Both the position numbers and the translations under genes were made by a program. From Rugamonas sp045984285 (GTDB taxonomy: Bacteria > Pseudomonadota > Gammaproteobacteria > Burkholderiales > Burkholderiaceae_D): DNA of 64,000 bases. Positions 16,774 through 25,898 of this stretch are shown here, piece after piece (position 1 is the stretch's first letter; each line of letters starts with the position of its first letter). The notes below the pieces were generated by a model. It saw only the letters and a program-made list of their open reading frames with translations, made no database searches and was not told the DNA's origin. The DNA lies in NCBI RefSeq assembly GCF_045984285.3, contig NZ_JBJQIK030000002.1, forward strand, positions 682,001 to 746,000. The letters run 5' to 3'.

Positions 16774-18414
16774 ATGTCCTCTACCATACCTGTTCCGGTT
16801 CCGATGGATCTCGTTGACGGCGTTTCCGTTTATATCAGGCAGGTGCGAAATCCCGACGGCACCTTGACGCAGGATTACCGGGTCGATCCCGTCGGCGCCG
16901 GACGCGTGGACACCATCGGCAGCCCGAACCTGGCCGATATCGGCATCGTGAAAGCGCCCGGCACCGGCCAGGTAAAGCTCACCGTGCAGCTGCCCACCGG
17001 AACCGGCTTTGAAGCCAGCGGCAGCGCCGAGGCCCGCGTGGCCGACACGGCGCTGAACGAACTGATCGCCCTGATCGACGCCACTGCAGTGCCGGATGGC
17101 CAGCTCAATTCCCTGCACCTTGGCGCGCGCGAGTTCCTGAACCGGGCCATGGCCGCCGATGCCCCTGTGCTCATGCAATCGATCAGCTTGAGCGGCAAGG
17201 CCGATCCGGCCGATGAAGCCACTTTCGGCATCGTGGCGGACGGCACGGCCAGAACCGCCGTCCTGCTGGATGCCCAGTCGCTGGGCAATTCGGTGGTGCG
17301 TCTGGAAAACGTCGGTTTCGGCCTGGTGAAGGGTGCGCTGCAGGTAACGGCCAGCGGCGAAGGCGCGCTGCTGTTCGGCGATGCAGCCGGCCAGCACTTC
17401 AGGCTGGGCAACGGCGACGATATCGTGCACGGCGGCGCGGGCGACGATATCCTGAACGGGGGCGGCGGCAACGACCAGCTGTACGGCGATGCCGGCAACG
17501 ACCTGCTCAATGGCGGCATGGGCGATGACCGGCTGGACGGCGGAGCCGGCATCGATACCGGCTACTTCGAAGGCGGCCGCAGCGACTACGCCATGCGCGT
17601 GGTGGACGGGCAGCTGCAGCTCAGCATGCGCGCGCCAAGCATCGGCAATACGGATACGCTGCATGGCGTGGAAGTGCTGGCCTTTACTGCCCAGGGACGC
17701 AGCGTGCCGGAATCGGTGGAGCGCCTGTACGAAGCGGTGCTCGGGCGCGACGCCAGCGCGGCCGAAGTGGCCTACTGGCAGGAAGCCAACGAGCGCGGCA
17801 CCTTCCTGCAGTCGATCGCCAACACCATCGCCCATTCGCCGGAAGCGGGCAATGCGGGCAACCGCGAGTTCGTCGCCACCCTCTATGAGCGCTCGCTGGA
17901 CCGCGTCCCTTCGCAGGCCGAGCTGGATTACTGGGCCGGCCGCCTGGATGACGGCTTCAGCCGCGGCGGCGTGGCACTGGGCATCGTCAACTCGGACGAG
18001 AAGCTGGGCCTGACCAGCGCAGTCGATATCGCCAGCAGCGATGTGGGCGTGCTGGTCCGCCTGTACAACACGGCCTTCGGCCGGGCGCCGGATGCGGGTG
18101 GCCTGAACTACTGGCTGTCGCAGCTGGAGCAGGGCGTGTCGATCGGCGATGTGGCCGATTCCTTCGCACGGGTGCTGGTGCCGAACGAGCTGCCCAACTC
18201 GGCAGCCAATGTGGTCAGCGATGAAGCCTACATCGGCTACCTGTACCGGACCGGCCTGGAGCGCGATGCGACGCCGGCCGAGACGGCGCAGCTTGCGGCG
18301 CTGATGAAACTGGATCCCATCTTCGACCGCGGCCAGGTGCTGCTGACGATTGCCGAGTCCTTCGAAAGCGTGCAGCTGGTGGGCGCCATCACCAGCGATA
18401 TTGTGACGGTCTGA
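16774..18414 (+). CDS. RTX / DUF4214 secreted protein, paralogue of the giant protein's C-terminus
   Basis: A 546-residue protein without a signal peptide. Residues 1-205 follow the same plan as the linker of the giant protein (a DG..V start, RVD.IG..N.ADI.IVK, LLDAQSL.N and LENV.F). RTX nonapeptides lie at about 210-265 (NGDDIVHGGAGDD, GNDQLYGDAGND). DUF4214 repeats run from about 310 to the end, each with LY...LGR..S.AE..YW. The last 60 residues match the giant protein closely (FDRGQVLLTIAES). Secretion by a type I system and Ca2+-dependent folding are inferred from the RTX block. Probably an adhesin or surface-layer component. The start has an ATAGGAAG ribosome site upstream. Confidence 0.85.
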   Translation: MSSTIPVPVPMDLVDGVSVYIRQVRNPDGTLTQDYRVDPVGAGRVDTIGSPNLADIGIVKAPGTGQVKLTVQLPTGTGFEASGSAEARVADTALNELIALIDATAVPDGQLNSLHLGAREFLNRAMAADAPVLMQSISLSGKADPADEATFGIVADGTARTAVLLDAQSLGNSVVRLENVGFGLVKGALQVTASGEGALLFGDAAGQHFRLGNGDDIVHGGAGDDILNGGGGNDQLYGDAGNDLLNGGMGDDRLDGGAGIDTGYFEGGRSDYAMRVVDGQLQLSMRAPSIGNTDTLHGVEVLAFTAQGRSVPESVERLYEAVLGRDASAAEVAYWQEANERGTFLQSIANTIAHSPEAGNAGNREFVATLYERSLDRVPSQAELDYWAGRLDDGFSRGGVALGIVNSDEKLGLTSAVDIASSDVGVLVRLYNTAFGRAPDAGGLNYWLSQLEQGVSIGDVADSFARVLVPNELPNSAANVVSDEAYIGYLYRTGLERDATPAETAQLAALMKLDPIFDRGQVLLTIAESFESVQLVGAITSDIVTV

Positions 18415-18481
18415 GCTCCCCTGCGCCGGCGCAAGGCTGGCGCAATGCGCTGGATGCACTATGCTGTTTTAAGGAGCAGCC

Positions 18482-18847
18482 ATGCCATCCAGCGAATTCG
18501 ACCCCGTGGTCCACCAGTCCGGCCTGAAGCTCCTGCGCCAGGAGCTTCAGGCCGCCAGTGCGCAGCAGGAGTGAATCGATGTACTGCGGCAGGAAATGTC
18601 TTCCCGTATCGATTTGTTCCGTGCCGAAATGCTGGGCCGTTTCGAAGTTGTTGACCAGCAATTCGCCGCCTTGCGCCAGGAGCGGATGGCAGACAAAGTA
18701 GAAATGGATGAGCGCTTTGCCGCGTTACGGAGTGAGGTCGAGGCGCGCATTGGTGCCTTGAAGGCGGAACTAATACGCTTCATGTTCGGCGCCCTGATCG
18801 CGCAGGCCGCTTTCATTGCCGGCGTAATCAAGTTGCTGCCCGGCTGA
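18482..18847 (+). pseudogene. Coiled-coil membrane-anchored protein interrupted by an in-frame TGA
   Basis: The ATG at 18482 opens a 30-codon frame ending in TGA at 18572-18574. The same frame then continues to 18847 with no other stop, giving about 121 residues if read through. Both parts form one amphipathic coiled coil (LKLLRQELQ before the stop, FAALRQERM after it) followed by a C-terminal membrane segment FMFGALIAQAAFIAGVIKLL. The second part could be translated alone from the ATG at 18596, which has AGGAA just upstream, giving 83 residues. The layout resembles small CCDC90-like proteins. It may be a decaying gene, or a short protein with a re-initiating second cistron. Confidence 0.55.
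18520..18554. repeat. Perfect 16-bp inverted repeat inside the interrupted gene
   Basis: Arms 18520-18535 and 18539-18554 are fully complementary around a CGC loop. It lies within codons 13-24 of the reading frame and ends 17 bases before the in-frame TGA. It would form a very stable RNA hairpin. Confidence 0.85.
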
Positions 18848-18941
18848 CCTGTGTCTGCAACGTTGCGAAGTGATAAAAGGTGAGATTTTCGTGCTTGCGA
18901 ACGCGCTATAGTTTCCCGTAGAAAAATTACGGAGATTCTCG

Positions 18942-20111
18942 GTGCATCGCTTTTGTCTCGTATTCCTTGCCTGTCTTACCCACTTGGCGCCGGCACAGGG
19001 TGTGGAGCCCAACCCCTTGCCGCGCCAACTCGTCGTCACATGCGGGCAGTCAGGCACCCGCTGGTCGGCTAACATCGAACAGCGTGAGTTGGCGGAGCAC
19101 GAGGCCGTCAGCACCTCTTCGGCACCGCTGGTCTCTGGGCAGAACTCAGTTTTTGTTGTAGCTGAAGATGGCATGGGCGAGTGCCGGTTCCTGGAAAACC
19201 ACAGCGTTCGAGTCAAAGTTGGACGCGAGACCGCCAGCATGGGCATGTGTGGTGGCGACCCGGAGGTCTTCGCCAGTGTGTGGGTGGATGGACGGAAAGT
19301 GCTGTCACAGCATTGGTTCGCGGCCTTTTGTAAGGAACAGGGCGAAGATAATGTGTTTCGGTTCGATGTCCTCAATGGCAGCCTGAAACATTGCCAGTCA
19401 CCACGGTCGAGGAGCAAGAAAGCTGCCTATCTATCCTCGGGCGGTGTATGCGTACGGTACCCTGATCTTGCACGTTTCCCACGCGATCTGGTCGAATATC
19501 CGCCGTCGGGGAAGAATGCCCCGGCTCCCGGAACGATTGAGATAATGCGTGGACGTGATGCGGTTTGCAGCTATGCTGCGCAGACAATCGGGCAGGGCCA
19601 GCTTACGTCACCTGATAGCGAGGAAGCGAACGTCGACCTTCCCGGGGATATGAACAGTGCGACGATGGCACGATTCGACTTCGATAACGACGGCAGAATG
19701 GATACCATCTACACACGCAACTTCGAGAACACTTATCAGCACGGTGCCGTACTCCTGGTATTGCCTGGCTCGGTCAAGGCACCTCCGCGATCCATCCCGG
19801 CGATGGAAAAGTCGGGCGCGATACTGCTGCCATGCCAATGGGACAAGAAGCGGCCGAAAATCTCCCAATGTGCACCTTTTTCCCAAGGGGCTGACGAAAC
19901 GGGGGTCGACGTAAAGTCCGACACCGGGGCGATAAGCCGGTTTCGCAGCCGATACACGGATGTAGAACCCTTTATTTTCAAGCGAAAAACCTATATCCGC
20001 GCTCGCAGCTATTCCAGCGATACGCTCGATCACTATGCTGTCCTCGAGCCGCGAACCGGAGCAAGATATGAGATCAAGTGTCTGCTCAGAAAGGTCCAAG
20101 TGAACTACTAG
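18942..20111 (+). CDS. Secreted protein of unknown function with an EF-hand/FG-GAP-like loop
   Basis: A 389-residue protein with a signal peptide (MHRFCLVFLACLTHLAPAQG), so probably periplasmic or outer-membrane associated. Several cysteines (VVTCGQ, GECRF, GMCGGD, CQSPRS) may form disulfides. Residues about 243-255 read ARFDFDNDGRMDTIY, a DxDxDG calcium-binding loop as found in FG-GAP or dockerin-like repeats. I recognise no named family. It uses a GTG start with GGAG 9 bases upstream. Codon use is visibly less GC-biased than its neighbours, which suggests acquisition by transfer or relaxed selection. Confidence 0.7.
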   Translation: MHRFCLVFLACLTHLAPAQGVEPNPLPRQLVVTCGQSGTRWSANIEQRELAEHEAVSTSSAPLVSGQNSVFVVAEDGMGECRFLENHSVRVKVGRETASMGMCGGDPEVFASVWVDGRKVLSQHWFAAFCKEQGEDNVFRFDVLNGSLKHCQSPRSRSKKAAYLSSGGVCVRYPDLARFPRDLVEYPPSGKNAPAPGTIEIMRGRDAVCSYAAQTIGQGQLTSPDSEEANVDLPGDMNSATMARFDFDNDGRMDTIYTRNFENTYQHGAVLLVLPGSVKAPPRSIPAMEKSGAILLPCQWDKKRPKISQCAPFSQGADETGVDVKSDTGAISRFRSRYTDVEPFIFKRKTYIRARSYSSDTLDHYAVLEPRTGARYEIKCLLRKVQVNY

Positions 20112-20183
20112 GCTTTCGTGCCTCATCGCTGCCGGCTTTTGGCTAGAATTTGCTGAACACATCCAGTTTTCAGCGAGGGCATT

Positions 20184-21782
20184 GTGAACAGCAGCGATGG
20201 CACCGTTACTGTCGATCCGCAAGCCGCACCGGCGTCCAATGGGCGCCGGCTTCATATCCGCTCGCTGGACGAGCACCTGTGCCACGACCAGAGCTTTGCC
20301 TCGGCGCTGGCGCGCACGGTCGGCGCGCTGGCCGTGGGGGCGGACCAGAGCATCACGCTGGCGCAATTCGCCGCCGTCACCGATATCGCAGGCGAAGGCA
20401 AGGCCTCGGCCGTGTTTACGGCGCTGATGCTGAATGCCATGGAGTCCTTTGTGACGGTGGACTGGGCGCTGAACGCGCTGGCGCGCGCCAGCCAGACGGC
20501 GGCGCCGTCAGCCCGGCTGGCCGCCTACGATACCGTGAAGCCGTTGCTGGCGCTGCAGGGGCGGGGCGCCCGGCCGCTGGCCCAGCGCATCGCCCGCGCG
20601 CTGGATATCCGCCTGCAGCCGGAGAACCTGTTCGGCCTGCCGCCGGAAGAGGAGCGCCGCCTCTTGAACAATCTCGGCACGCAGGCGCGCAAGCTGGTGA
20701 AGGGCAGGGGGCTGGTGGACGCGGTGGCCGATTTCGGCCGCAGCACCGGCCAGATCGAGCTGCTCGACCATGCGCGCGGCTTCAACGGCGGCATGATGAA
20801 TGCCGGCCAGCTGCGCGAAGCGGTGCAGGGCGCGCTGCAGACCATCAGCCAGGGCATCGCCACTTACCAGGACTCGGCCGCGGGCGCCGCCGCCAGCGAG
20901 GCCGGCGCCGCCAGTCTCGCTGCCACCGCCGAACAGCTGCGCCAGCAGGTGCAGCAGCGGCTGGCGCTGGTGGATGCGCGCATTGCCTACGAACGGCGCC
21001 TGCTGCAGCAGGACATCGACGACGCCGTGCACGATGCGGGCAACGCCGTGGAGCTGGCCATCGGCGAGCGGCTGGAGAGCGGGCAGTGGAAGGATGAAGA
21101 CCTGTGGTCCAGCATCGCACAGCAGCAGTTCGGCCAGGAGATGGAGCGCCGCCTGGACCGCGTGGTGCGGCGCAAGGAGGAAGCGCTAGACCTGCTGAAC
21201 AACGACCTGCGCCTGTTCCAGGCCGATATGCGCATTACCCAGTCCACCGTGTTCGAACGCCAGCACCATGCGGCACTGGCCCGCCTGATGCCGCGCCTGC
21301 GCCTGAGCACCCGGCTGGTCAACTCCGTGGATACGGCCGCCAATGTCACGCTGATGGGCAGCGCGGTGGCGGCCGCCGGCACCAGCACGGCGGCCTATCT
21401 GTTCGGCGTTGCCGTGGTGGTGCCGGTGGTGGCGCCGATGGTGCCTTTCGTCGGCGGCGCCGTGCTGCTGGCCAGCGCCTTCAAATGGGCCACGGACAGC
21501 AACAAGCGCAAGCGTTCGGAGATCCGCGACAAGCGCCGCGCCTTCGAGGAGGAACTGCGCAAGCGCCTGAGAACGGCGGAGGATGCCTTCACCAGCCAGA
21601 TGGAACGCCTCGGCGACGCCTTCTATGAATCGGCGCGCCAGCTGCTCACGCCCGTGATGCTGGAAGCGGAAGCGGCCGGCCGCATCCAGGCTGTGCGCAA
21701 GCGCATTGCGGACAAGGTCATCGCCCAGTCGCAGGCCGCCATCAGCCAGCTGCAGGCGGCGCTCGGCGGCCAGGCCGCCTGA
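20184..21782 (+). CDS. Large coiled-coil membrane protein of unknown function
   Basis: A 532-residue protein with a GTG start. Residues 1-220 are helical and globular. About 225-385 is a long heptad-rich region (LRQQVQQRLALVDARIAYER and similar). About 386-435 is strongly hydrophobic (YLFGVAVVVPVVAPMVPFVGG), likely two membrane-inserting helices. Residues 440-532 form a second charged coiled coil (KRKRSEIRDKRRAFEEELRK). The layout of coiled coil, hydrophobic hairpin and coiled coil recalls bacterial dynamin-like proteins, but no GTP-binding P-loop is present. No function is assigned. It is convergent with the pump gene at 21790. Confidence 0.65.
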   Translation: MNSSDGTVTVDPQAAPASNGRRLHIRSLDEHLCHDQSFASALARTVGALAVGADQSITLAQFAAVTDIAGEGKASAVFTALMLNAMESFVTVDWALNALARASQTAAPSARLAAYDTVKPLLALQGRGARPLAQRIARALDIRLQPENLFGLPPEEERRLLNNLGTQARKLVKGRGLVDAVADFGRSTGQIELLDHARGFNGGMMNAGQLREAVQGALQTISQGIATYQDSAAGAAASEAGAASLAATAEQLRQQVQQRLALVDARIAYERRLLQQDIDDAVHDAGNAVELAIGERLESGQWKDEDLWSSIAQQQFGQEMERRLDRVVRRKEEALDLLNNDLRLFQADMRITQSTVFERQHHAALARLMPRLRLSTRLVNSVDTAANVTLMGSAVAAAGTSTAAYLFGVAVVVPVVAPMVPFVGGAVLLASAFKWATDSNKRKRSEIRDKRRAFEEELRKRLRTAEDAFTSQMERLGDAFYESARQLLTPVMLEAEAAGRIQAVRKRIADKVIAQSQAAISQLQAALGGQAA

Positions 21783-21789
21783 GGCGGGC

Positions 21790-22944
21790 TCAGTGCAGGT
21801 TGCGTGACACGATGCCCTCGGCGGCGCTATTGGCCTGGGCCAGCGGCTGGTTCAGCACACGCGTCGCATACACCGGCGCCTGCGGCATCGGCGCCCCCAG
21901 CATGGCGCCGCCGGTCTTGCTGATGTCCACCTTCACCGTGGTTGAGAGGCCGACGCGCAGCGGATGCTCCGCCAGCTCTTTCGGATCGAGCGCAATGCGC
22001 ACCGGCACCCGCTGCACCACCTTGATCCAGTTGCCGCTGGCGTTCTGCGCCGGCAGCAGCGAGAAGGCGCTGCCGGTGCCAGCCGACATGCCGGCCACCT
22101 TGCCATGGTAGGCCACCTTGCTGCCATACAGGTCCGCCTCGATCTCCACCGGCTGGCCGACGCGGATATCGCGCAGCTCCGATTCCTTGAAGTTGGCATC
22201 GACCCACAGCTGGTCCAGCGGCACGATGGACAGCAGGGCCGTACCCGGCGTGACATGGGCGCCGACCTGCACGCTGCGCTTGGCCACATAGCCGGACACC
22301 GGCGCCAGGATGGCATTGCGGCGTGCAGCCAGCCAGGCTGCGATATAGTCGGCGCGGGCGGCCTGCACGGCAGGGTGGTCCGCCAGCGGCACGCCTGACA
22401 CCCCGGCGCGCGCGGCTTCCGCCTGCTTTTCGGCGACCGCGATGGCCGCCTTTGCATTCGCCACGGCCTGCCGCGCATGCTCCACGTCTTCGCCGGAGAC
22501 GGTATGGTCCGCCGCCAGCGGCTTGCGGCGCGCCAGGTCTTCTTCCGCATTCTTCAGCGCCAGGCGGCGCTGGGCGACCAGGGCGTCGTACTGGCCCACA
22601 TCGCTGTAGCGCTGGCGTTCCTGGCGCACCGTGGCGCCCAGCTTCGCTTCCGCCTGGCGCAGCGCCACCTCGGCATCGGCCGGATCCAGCTTGACGATCT
22701 CGGCGCCGGCCTGCACCAGCTGGGTCTCGTCGGCGCGGATCGCTTCCACATTGCCCGTGACCTGGGAGGACAGCGTCACCAGGTTGCCGCCCACATAGGC
22801 GTTGTCGGTCTCCTGGTACTTTGACAGCACCAGCGCGTAATACGCAGCATAGGCGGCGCCGATGGCGATGAAGGATGCGGTAATCCCCGCCAGCACTTTC
22901 TTGCGTTTGGCCGGATTGGCCTGATTCGTGGTGTTTTCGCTCAT
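21790..22944 (-). CDS. emrA: EmrA-type membrane fusion protein
   Basis: A 384-residue periplasmic adaptor anchored by one N-terminal membrane helix (residues about 19-40, LAGITASFIAIGAAYAAYYA). It begins its periplasmic part with YQETDNAYVGGNLV, characteristic of EmrA/HlyD adaptors. An alpha-helical hairpin lies in the middle (LRQAEAKLGATVRQERQRY), then the lipoyl-like APVSGYVAKRSVQVGAHVTPG and a beta-barrel domain. It bridges the MFS transporter encoded upstream with the outer-membrane channel. It is the last gene of the marR-emrB-channel-emrA series on the minus strand. Confidence 0.92.
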   Translation of the reverse strand: MSENTTNQANPAKRKKVLAGITASFIAIGAAYAAYYALVLSKYQETDNAYVGGNLVTLSSQVTGNVEAIRADETQLVQAGAEIVKLDPADAEVALRQAEAKLGATVRQERQRYSDVGQYDALVAQRRLALKNAEEDLARRKPLAADHTVSGEDVEHARQAVANAKAAIAVAEKQAEAARAGVSGVPLADHPAVQAARADYIAAWLAARRNAILAPVSGYVAKRSVQVGAHVTPGTALLSIVPLDQLWVDANFKESELRDIRVGQPVEIEADLYGSKVAYHGKVAGMSAGTGSAFSLLPAQNASGNWIKVVQRVPVRIALDPKELAEHPLRVGLSTTVKVDISKTGGAMLGAPMPQAPVYATRVLNQPLAQANSAAEGIVSRNLH

Positions 22945-22950
22945 GATGTT

Positions 22951-24381
22951 TTACCGGGAAGTGAGGGCAGGCGATTCGGCGAAGTAGCCGCCGCCTAGGG
23001 AATGGGTGAGTGCGACTTCCGCCTGCAGCTGGAGCTGCTGCAGGTGCAACGCCAGGTCCTGCAGCTGCAGCAGCGCGAGCTGGGAAGTCAGCAGCGCATT
23101 GTTGTCGGCCAGGCCTTGCTGCAGCTTCTTCTCCGTGGAGCGGGCCACGGCGGCGGCGGTGGCGTTTACCGCCGCCTGCTGCGCCAGCTGGCGTTCAATG
23201 CCCTGCAGCGCCGCGCCATCCTGCGCCACATCGCGTACTGCATTGACGACGGCGAGGTTGTATTCCGCCACCAGCTCATTGCGTTCGCTGCGGGTGCTGT
23301 CCAGCTGCGCGGACAGGCGCTTGCTATCGAACAGGGGCAGCGACAGGGAAGGCCCGATCAGCGCCGTGGCGCTACCGGCGCGCAGCAGCTTCGGAATCGA
23401 GACCGTATCGAGGCCGAAAGAGGCGCTCAGGTTCAGGTCCGGATAAAAGGCCGCCTGCGCCGCATCGATGCGGCTCATGGCCGATTGCACGCGCCATCGC
23501 GCCGCCTGGAGGTCGGGGCGCCGCGCCAGCAGTTCGACGCCGAGGCGCGCCGGCAGGCGGTGCGGGGCCGACATCAGCGGCAGCGGGTTCAGGTCGGCCA
23601 GCGCCTGGCTGTCCGCACCCAGCAGCGCGCGCAGCGCTTCCTTTTCCTGCGCGGCTTCGGTATCGAACTGGTCGAGCTGCTTCTTCAGCATCAGCAGGCC
23701 GGCTTCCGCGATGCGCAGGTCGTCGGCTGTCGCCAGGCCATGCGCCAGGCGCTTCCTGCGGTCCTCGATGGTGGCGCCCTGTTTCAGCACCATCTGCCCG
23801 CCGTTCGCGCGGCGGGCCCACAGGCCCTGCAGCGTGAAGTAGTGGGTGGCGATGGCGGCGGCCAGGTCCTGCTCAGCCGCGGCATAGGAAGCGCGGCGTG
23901 CGTTCACTTCGCCCACGGCCGCTTCGATCTGTGCCTTGTTGCGGCCCCACCAGTCGAAGTGGTAGCGCGCTTCCACGTTCACGGATTCTTCCGTGATCCA
24001 GGAACCGCCGATGGGTGTCGGCAGCAGGCCGTTGGCGGAGTAGCGCTGGCGGGTAAGGCCCGCATTCAAGCCCGTTTCCAGCCCCAGTTCAGCATTGGCG
24101 CGGTTGACGGCGGAACGGGCGGAGGCAATCTGCGCCGCCGCCACTTCCAGCGTTGGCCCTTTCGCCAGCGCGCGATCAACGAGATCGTTCAGCTGGTGGT
24201 CGCCGTAGGCGGTCCACCAGCGCGCTTCCGGCCAGCCTTCGCGCGCCAGCTTGATGGAGGAGGGCAGCTCCTCCGCCACATTGCGCATGGCAAGCGGGTG
24301 CCGGTCGGCCGGGATGCCGGCGCAGCCGGCAAGGGCCAGCGCGAAGGCAAGGCCGGCCAGTTTGGGTATTGTGTTCTTCAT
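22951..24381 (-). CDS. NodT family outer-membrane efflux lipoprotein
   Basis: A 476-residue TolC-superfamily protein with a lipoprotein signal: the lipobox ALAGCAG places the lipidated Cys near residue 20. Two repeats of long helices and strands follow (LNDLVDRALAKGPTLEVAAA and PDLQAARWRVQSAMSRIDAA). It forms the trimeric outer-membrane duct of the pump. The gap to the upstream emrB stop is 2 bases and to emrA 6 bases, so the genes form one transcript. Confidence 0.92.
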   Translation of the reverse strand: MKNTIPKLAGLAFALALAGCAGIPADRHPLAMRNVAEELPSSIKLAREGWPEARWWTAYGDHQLNDLVDRALAKGPTLEVAAAQIASARSAVNRANAELGLETGLNAGLTRQRYSANGLLPTPIGGSWITEESVNVEARYHFDWWGRNKAQIEAAVGEVNARRASYAAAEQDLAAAIATHYFTLQGLWARRANGGQMVLKQGATIEDRRKRLAHGLATADDLRIAEAGLLMLKKQLDQFDTEAAQEKEALRALLGADSQALADLNPLPLMSAPHRLPARLGVELLARRPDLQAARWRVQSAMSRIDAAQAAFYPDLNLSASFGLDTVSIPKLLRAGSATALIGPSLSLPLFDSKRLSAQLDSTRSERNELVAEYNLAVVNAVRDVAQDGAALQGIERQLAQQAAVNATAAAVARSTEKKLQQGLADNNALLTSQLALLQLQDLALHLQQLQLQAEVALTHSLGGGYFAESPALTSR

Positions 24382-24383
24382 TC

Positions 24384-25898
24384 TTACTCCATTGCGGCGT
24401 GATCGACGGCTGGTGCGGCCAGTTTTGCCGGAGGGCGAACCAGCAGGAGCAGCGGAATCACAGCCAGCGTCAACAAGGTCATCAGCCAGAAATCGTTCAC
24501 GTAGGCGATCATCGATGCCTGCCGTGTGATTTCATTGTTCAGGGCCAGCGCCGCATCCGGCGTGGCCACGTTGTTCAGCAATGCCGGGTTGGTAATGTTC
24601 ACCTTTTCCACCAGCGAGGCGTGCATGGCCTGCGTATTCCGCACCAGCAGGGTCTGTACCAGCGCGATGCCGATGCTGCTGCCGATATTGCGCACCAGGC
24701 TGTAGATGGCCGTGCCCTCGGCACGCATCTCCGGCGACAGCGTGGCGAAGGTGGCGGCGCTGAGCGGCACGAACACAAGGCCCAGCCCCAAGCCCTGGAT
24801 CACGCCAGGCCACACGATGTCGCTCTGCGACAGCACCAGCGTGTACTGGCTCATCTGCCATAGAGAGAAGGCCGTGATGGCAAAGCCGGTGCCCAGCAGC
24901 AGGCGCAGGTCGAAGCGGCCCACGAGCCGGCCCACCACCATCATGGCCACCATGGTTCCCAGCCCGCTGGGCGCCGTTACCAGCCCGGCGACGGCGGCCG
25001 GATAGCCCATCAAGCCTTGCAGCATGGTCGGCGTCAGCGCGCGGGTGGCGAACAGCACCAGGCCCACGATGAAGATGAACAGCAGGCCGCTCACATAGTT
25101 CGCATTCTTCAGCAGTCGGTAGTCGAAGAAGGACTTGCCGGGCGGCGTAGTCAGCGTGTGGCCCACGAACCAGGCGAAGCTGATGGCCAGCAGGATGGCT
25201 TCCACCCAGGTTTCGGTGGAGGCGAACCAGTCGTTCTGCTCGCCCCGGTCCAGCAGCATCTGCAGCGCGCCGATGGCCAGGCTGAGGGTGATGAAGCCGA
25301 AGGCGTCGAAGCGCATCTTGCGCGGCGCTGCCACGGGGCGGATGTAGCGCCAGATGCCGTAGAAGGCCAGCGCGCCCACCGGCACGTTGATGAAGAACAC
25401 CCAGCGCCAGTTGTAGCTGTCGGTCAGCCATCCGCCCAGCGTGGGGCCGAGGATAGGCCCGATCATCACGCCCATGCCCCATACCGCCATGGCCGAGCCG
25501 TGCTTCTCGCGCGGATTGATGTCGAGCAGCGTGGCCTGCGACAGCGGCACCAGCGCCGCGCCGAAAATGCCCTGCAGCAGGCGCGCCACCACGATCTCGG
25601 TCAGGGAGCTGGAAAGCCCGCACAGCACCGAAGCGATGGTGAAGCCCGCCACCGAGGCGAGGAAGACGTTCTTCTGGCCGAAGCGGTCGCACAGCCAGCC
25701 GGTCAGCGGCGTGGCGATGGCGGCAGCCACGATGAAGGAAGTCAGCACCCAGGTGATCTGGTCCTGCGATGCGGACAGGCTGCCCTGCATATGCGGCAGC
25801 GCCACGTTGGCGATGGTGCCGTCCAGCGCCTGGATGATGGTCGCCAGCATGATGGAGACCGTGATCATGCGGCGGTTGATGCCGGTATCCGTGTTCAT
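24384..25898 (-). CDS. emrB: EmrB-type MFS multidrug transporter (DHA2 family)
   Basis: A 504-residue inner-membrane protein with about 14 transmembrane helices, as in the DHA2 family. It begins with MITVSIMLATIIQALDGTIANVALPHM, includes the family motif LDGTIANVALP in helix 1, motif A WLCDRFGQKNVF, and motif C GPILGPTLGGWL in helix 5. It exports hydrophobic drugs or uncouplers by proton antiport. Its ATG overlaps the TGA of the marR gene (25895-25898), so the pump is translationally coupled to its regulator. Confidence 0.93.
   Translation of the reverse strand: MNTDTGINRRMITVSIMLATIIQALDGTIANVALPHMQGSLSASQDQITWVLTSFIVAAAIATPLTGWLCDRFGQKNVFLASVAGFTIASVLCGLSSSLTEIVVARLLQGIFGAALVPLSQATLLDINPREKHGSAMAVWGMGVMIGPILGPTLGGWLTDSYNWRWVFFINVPVGALAFYGIWRYIRPVAAPRKMRFDAFGFITLSLAIGALQMLLDRGEQNDWFASTETWVEAILLAISFAWFVGHTLTTPPGKSFFDYRLLKNANYVSGLLFIFIVGLVLFATRALTPTMLQGLMGYPAAVAGLVTAPSGLGTMVAMMVVGRLVGRFDLRLLLGTGFAITAFSLWQMSQYTLVLSQSDIVWPGVIQGLGLGLVFVPLSAATFATLSPEMRAEGTAIYSLVRNIGSSIGIALVQTLLVRNTQAMHASLVEKVNITNPALLNNVATPDAALALNNEITRQASMIAYVNDFWLMTLLTLAVIPLLLLVRPPAKLAAPAVDHAAME

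Noticed and set aside
18482..18847. Selenocysteine at the in-frame TGA
   Set aside because: The hairpin lies before the TGA, whereas bacterial SECIS elements follow it, and the protein is a structural coiled coil with no redox motif.
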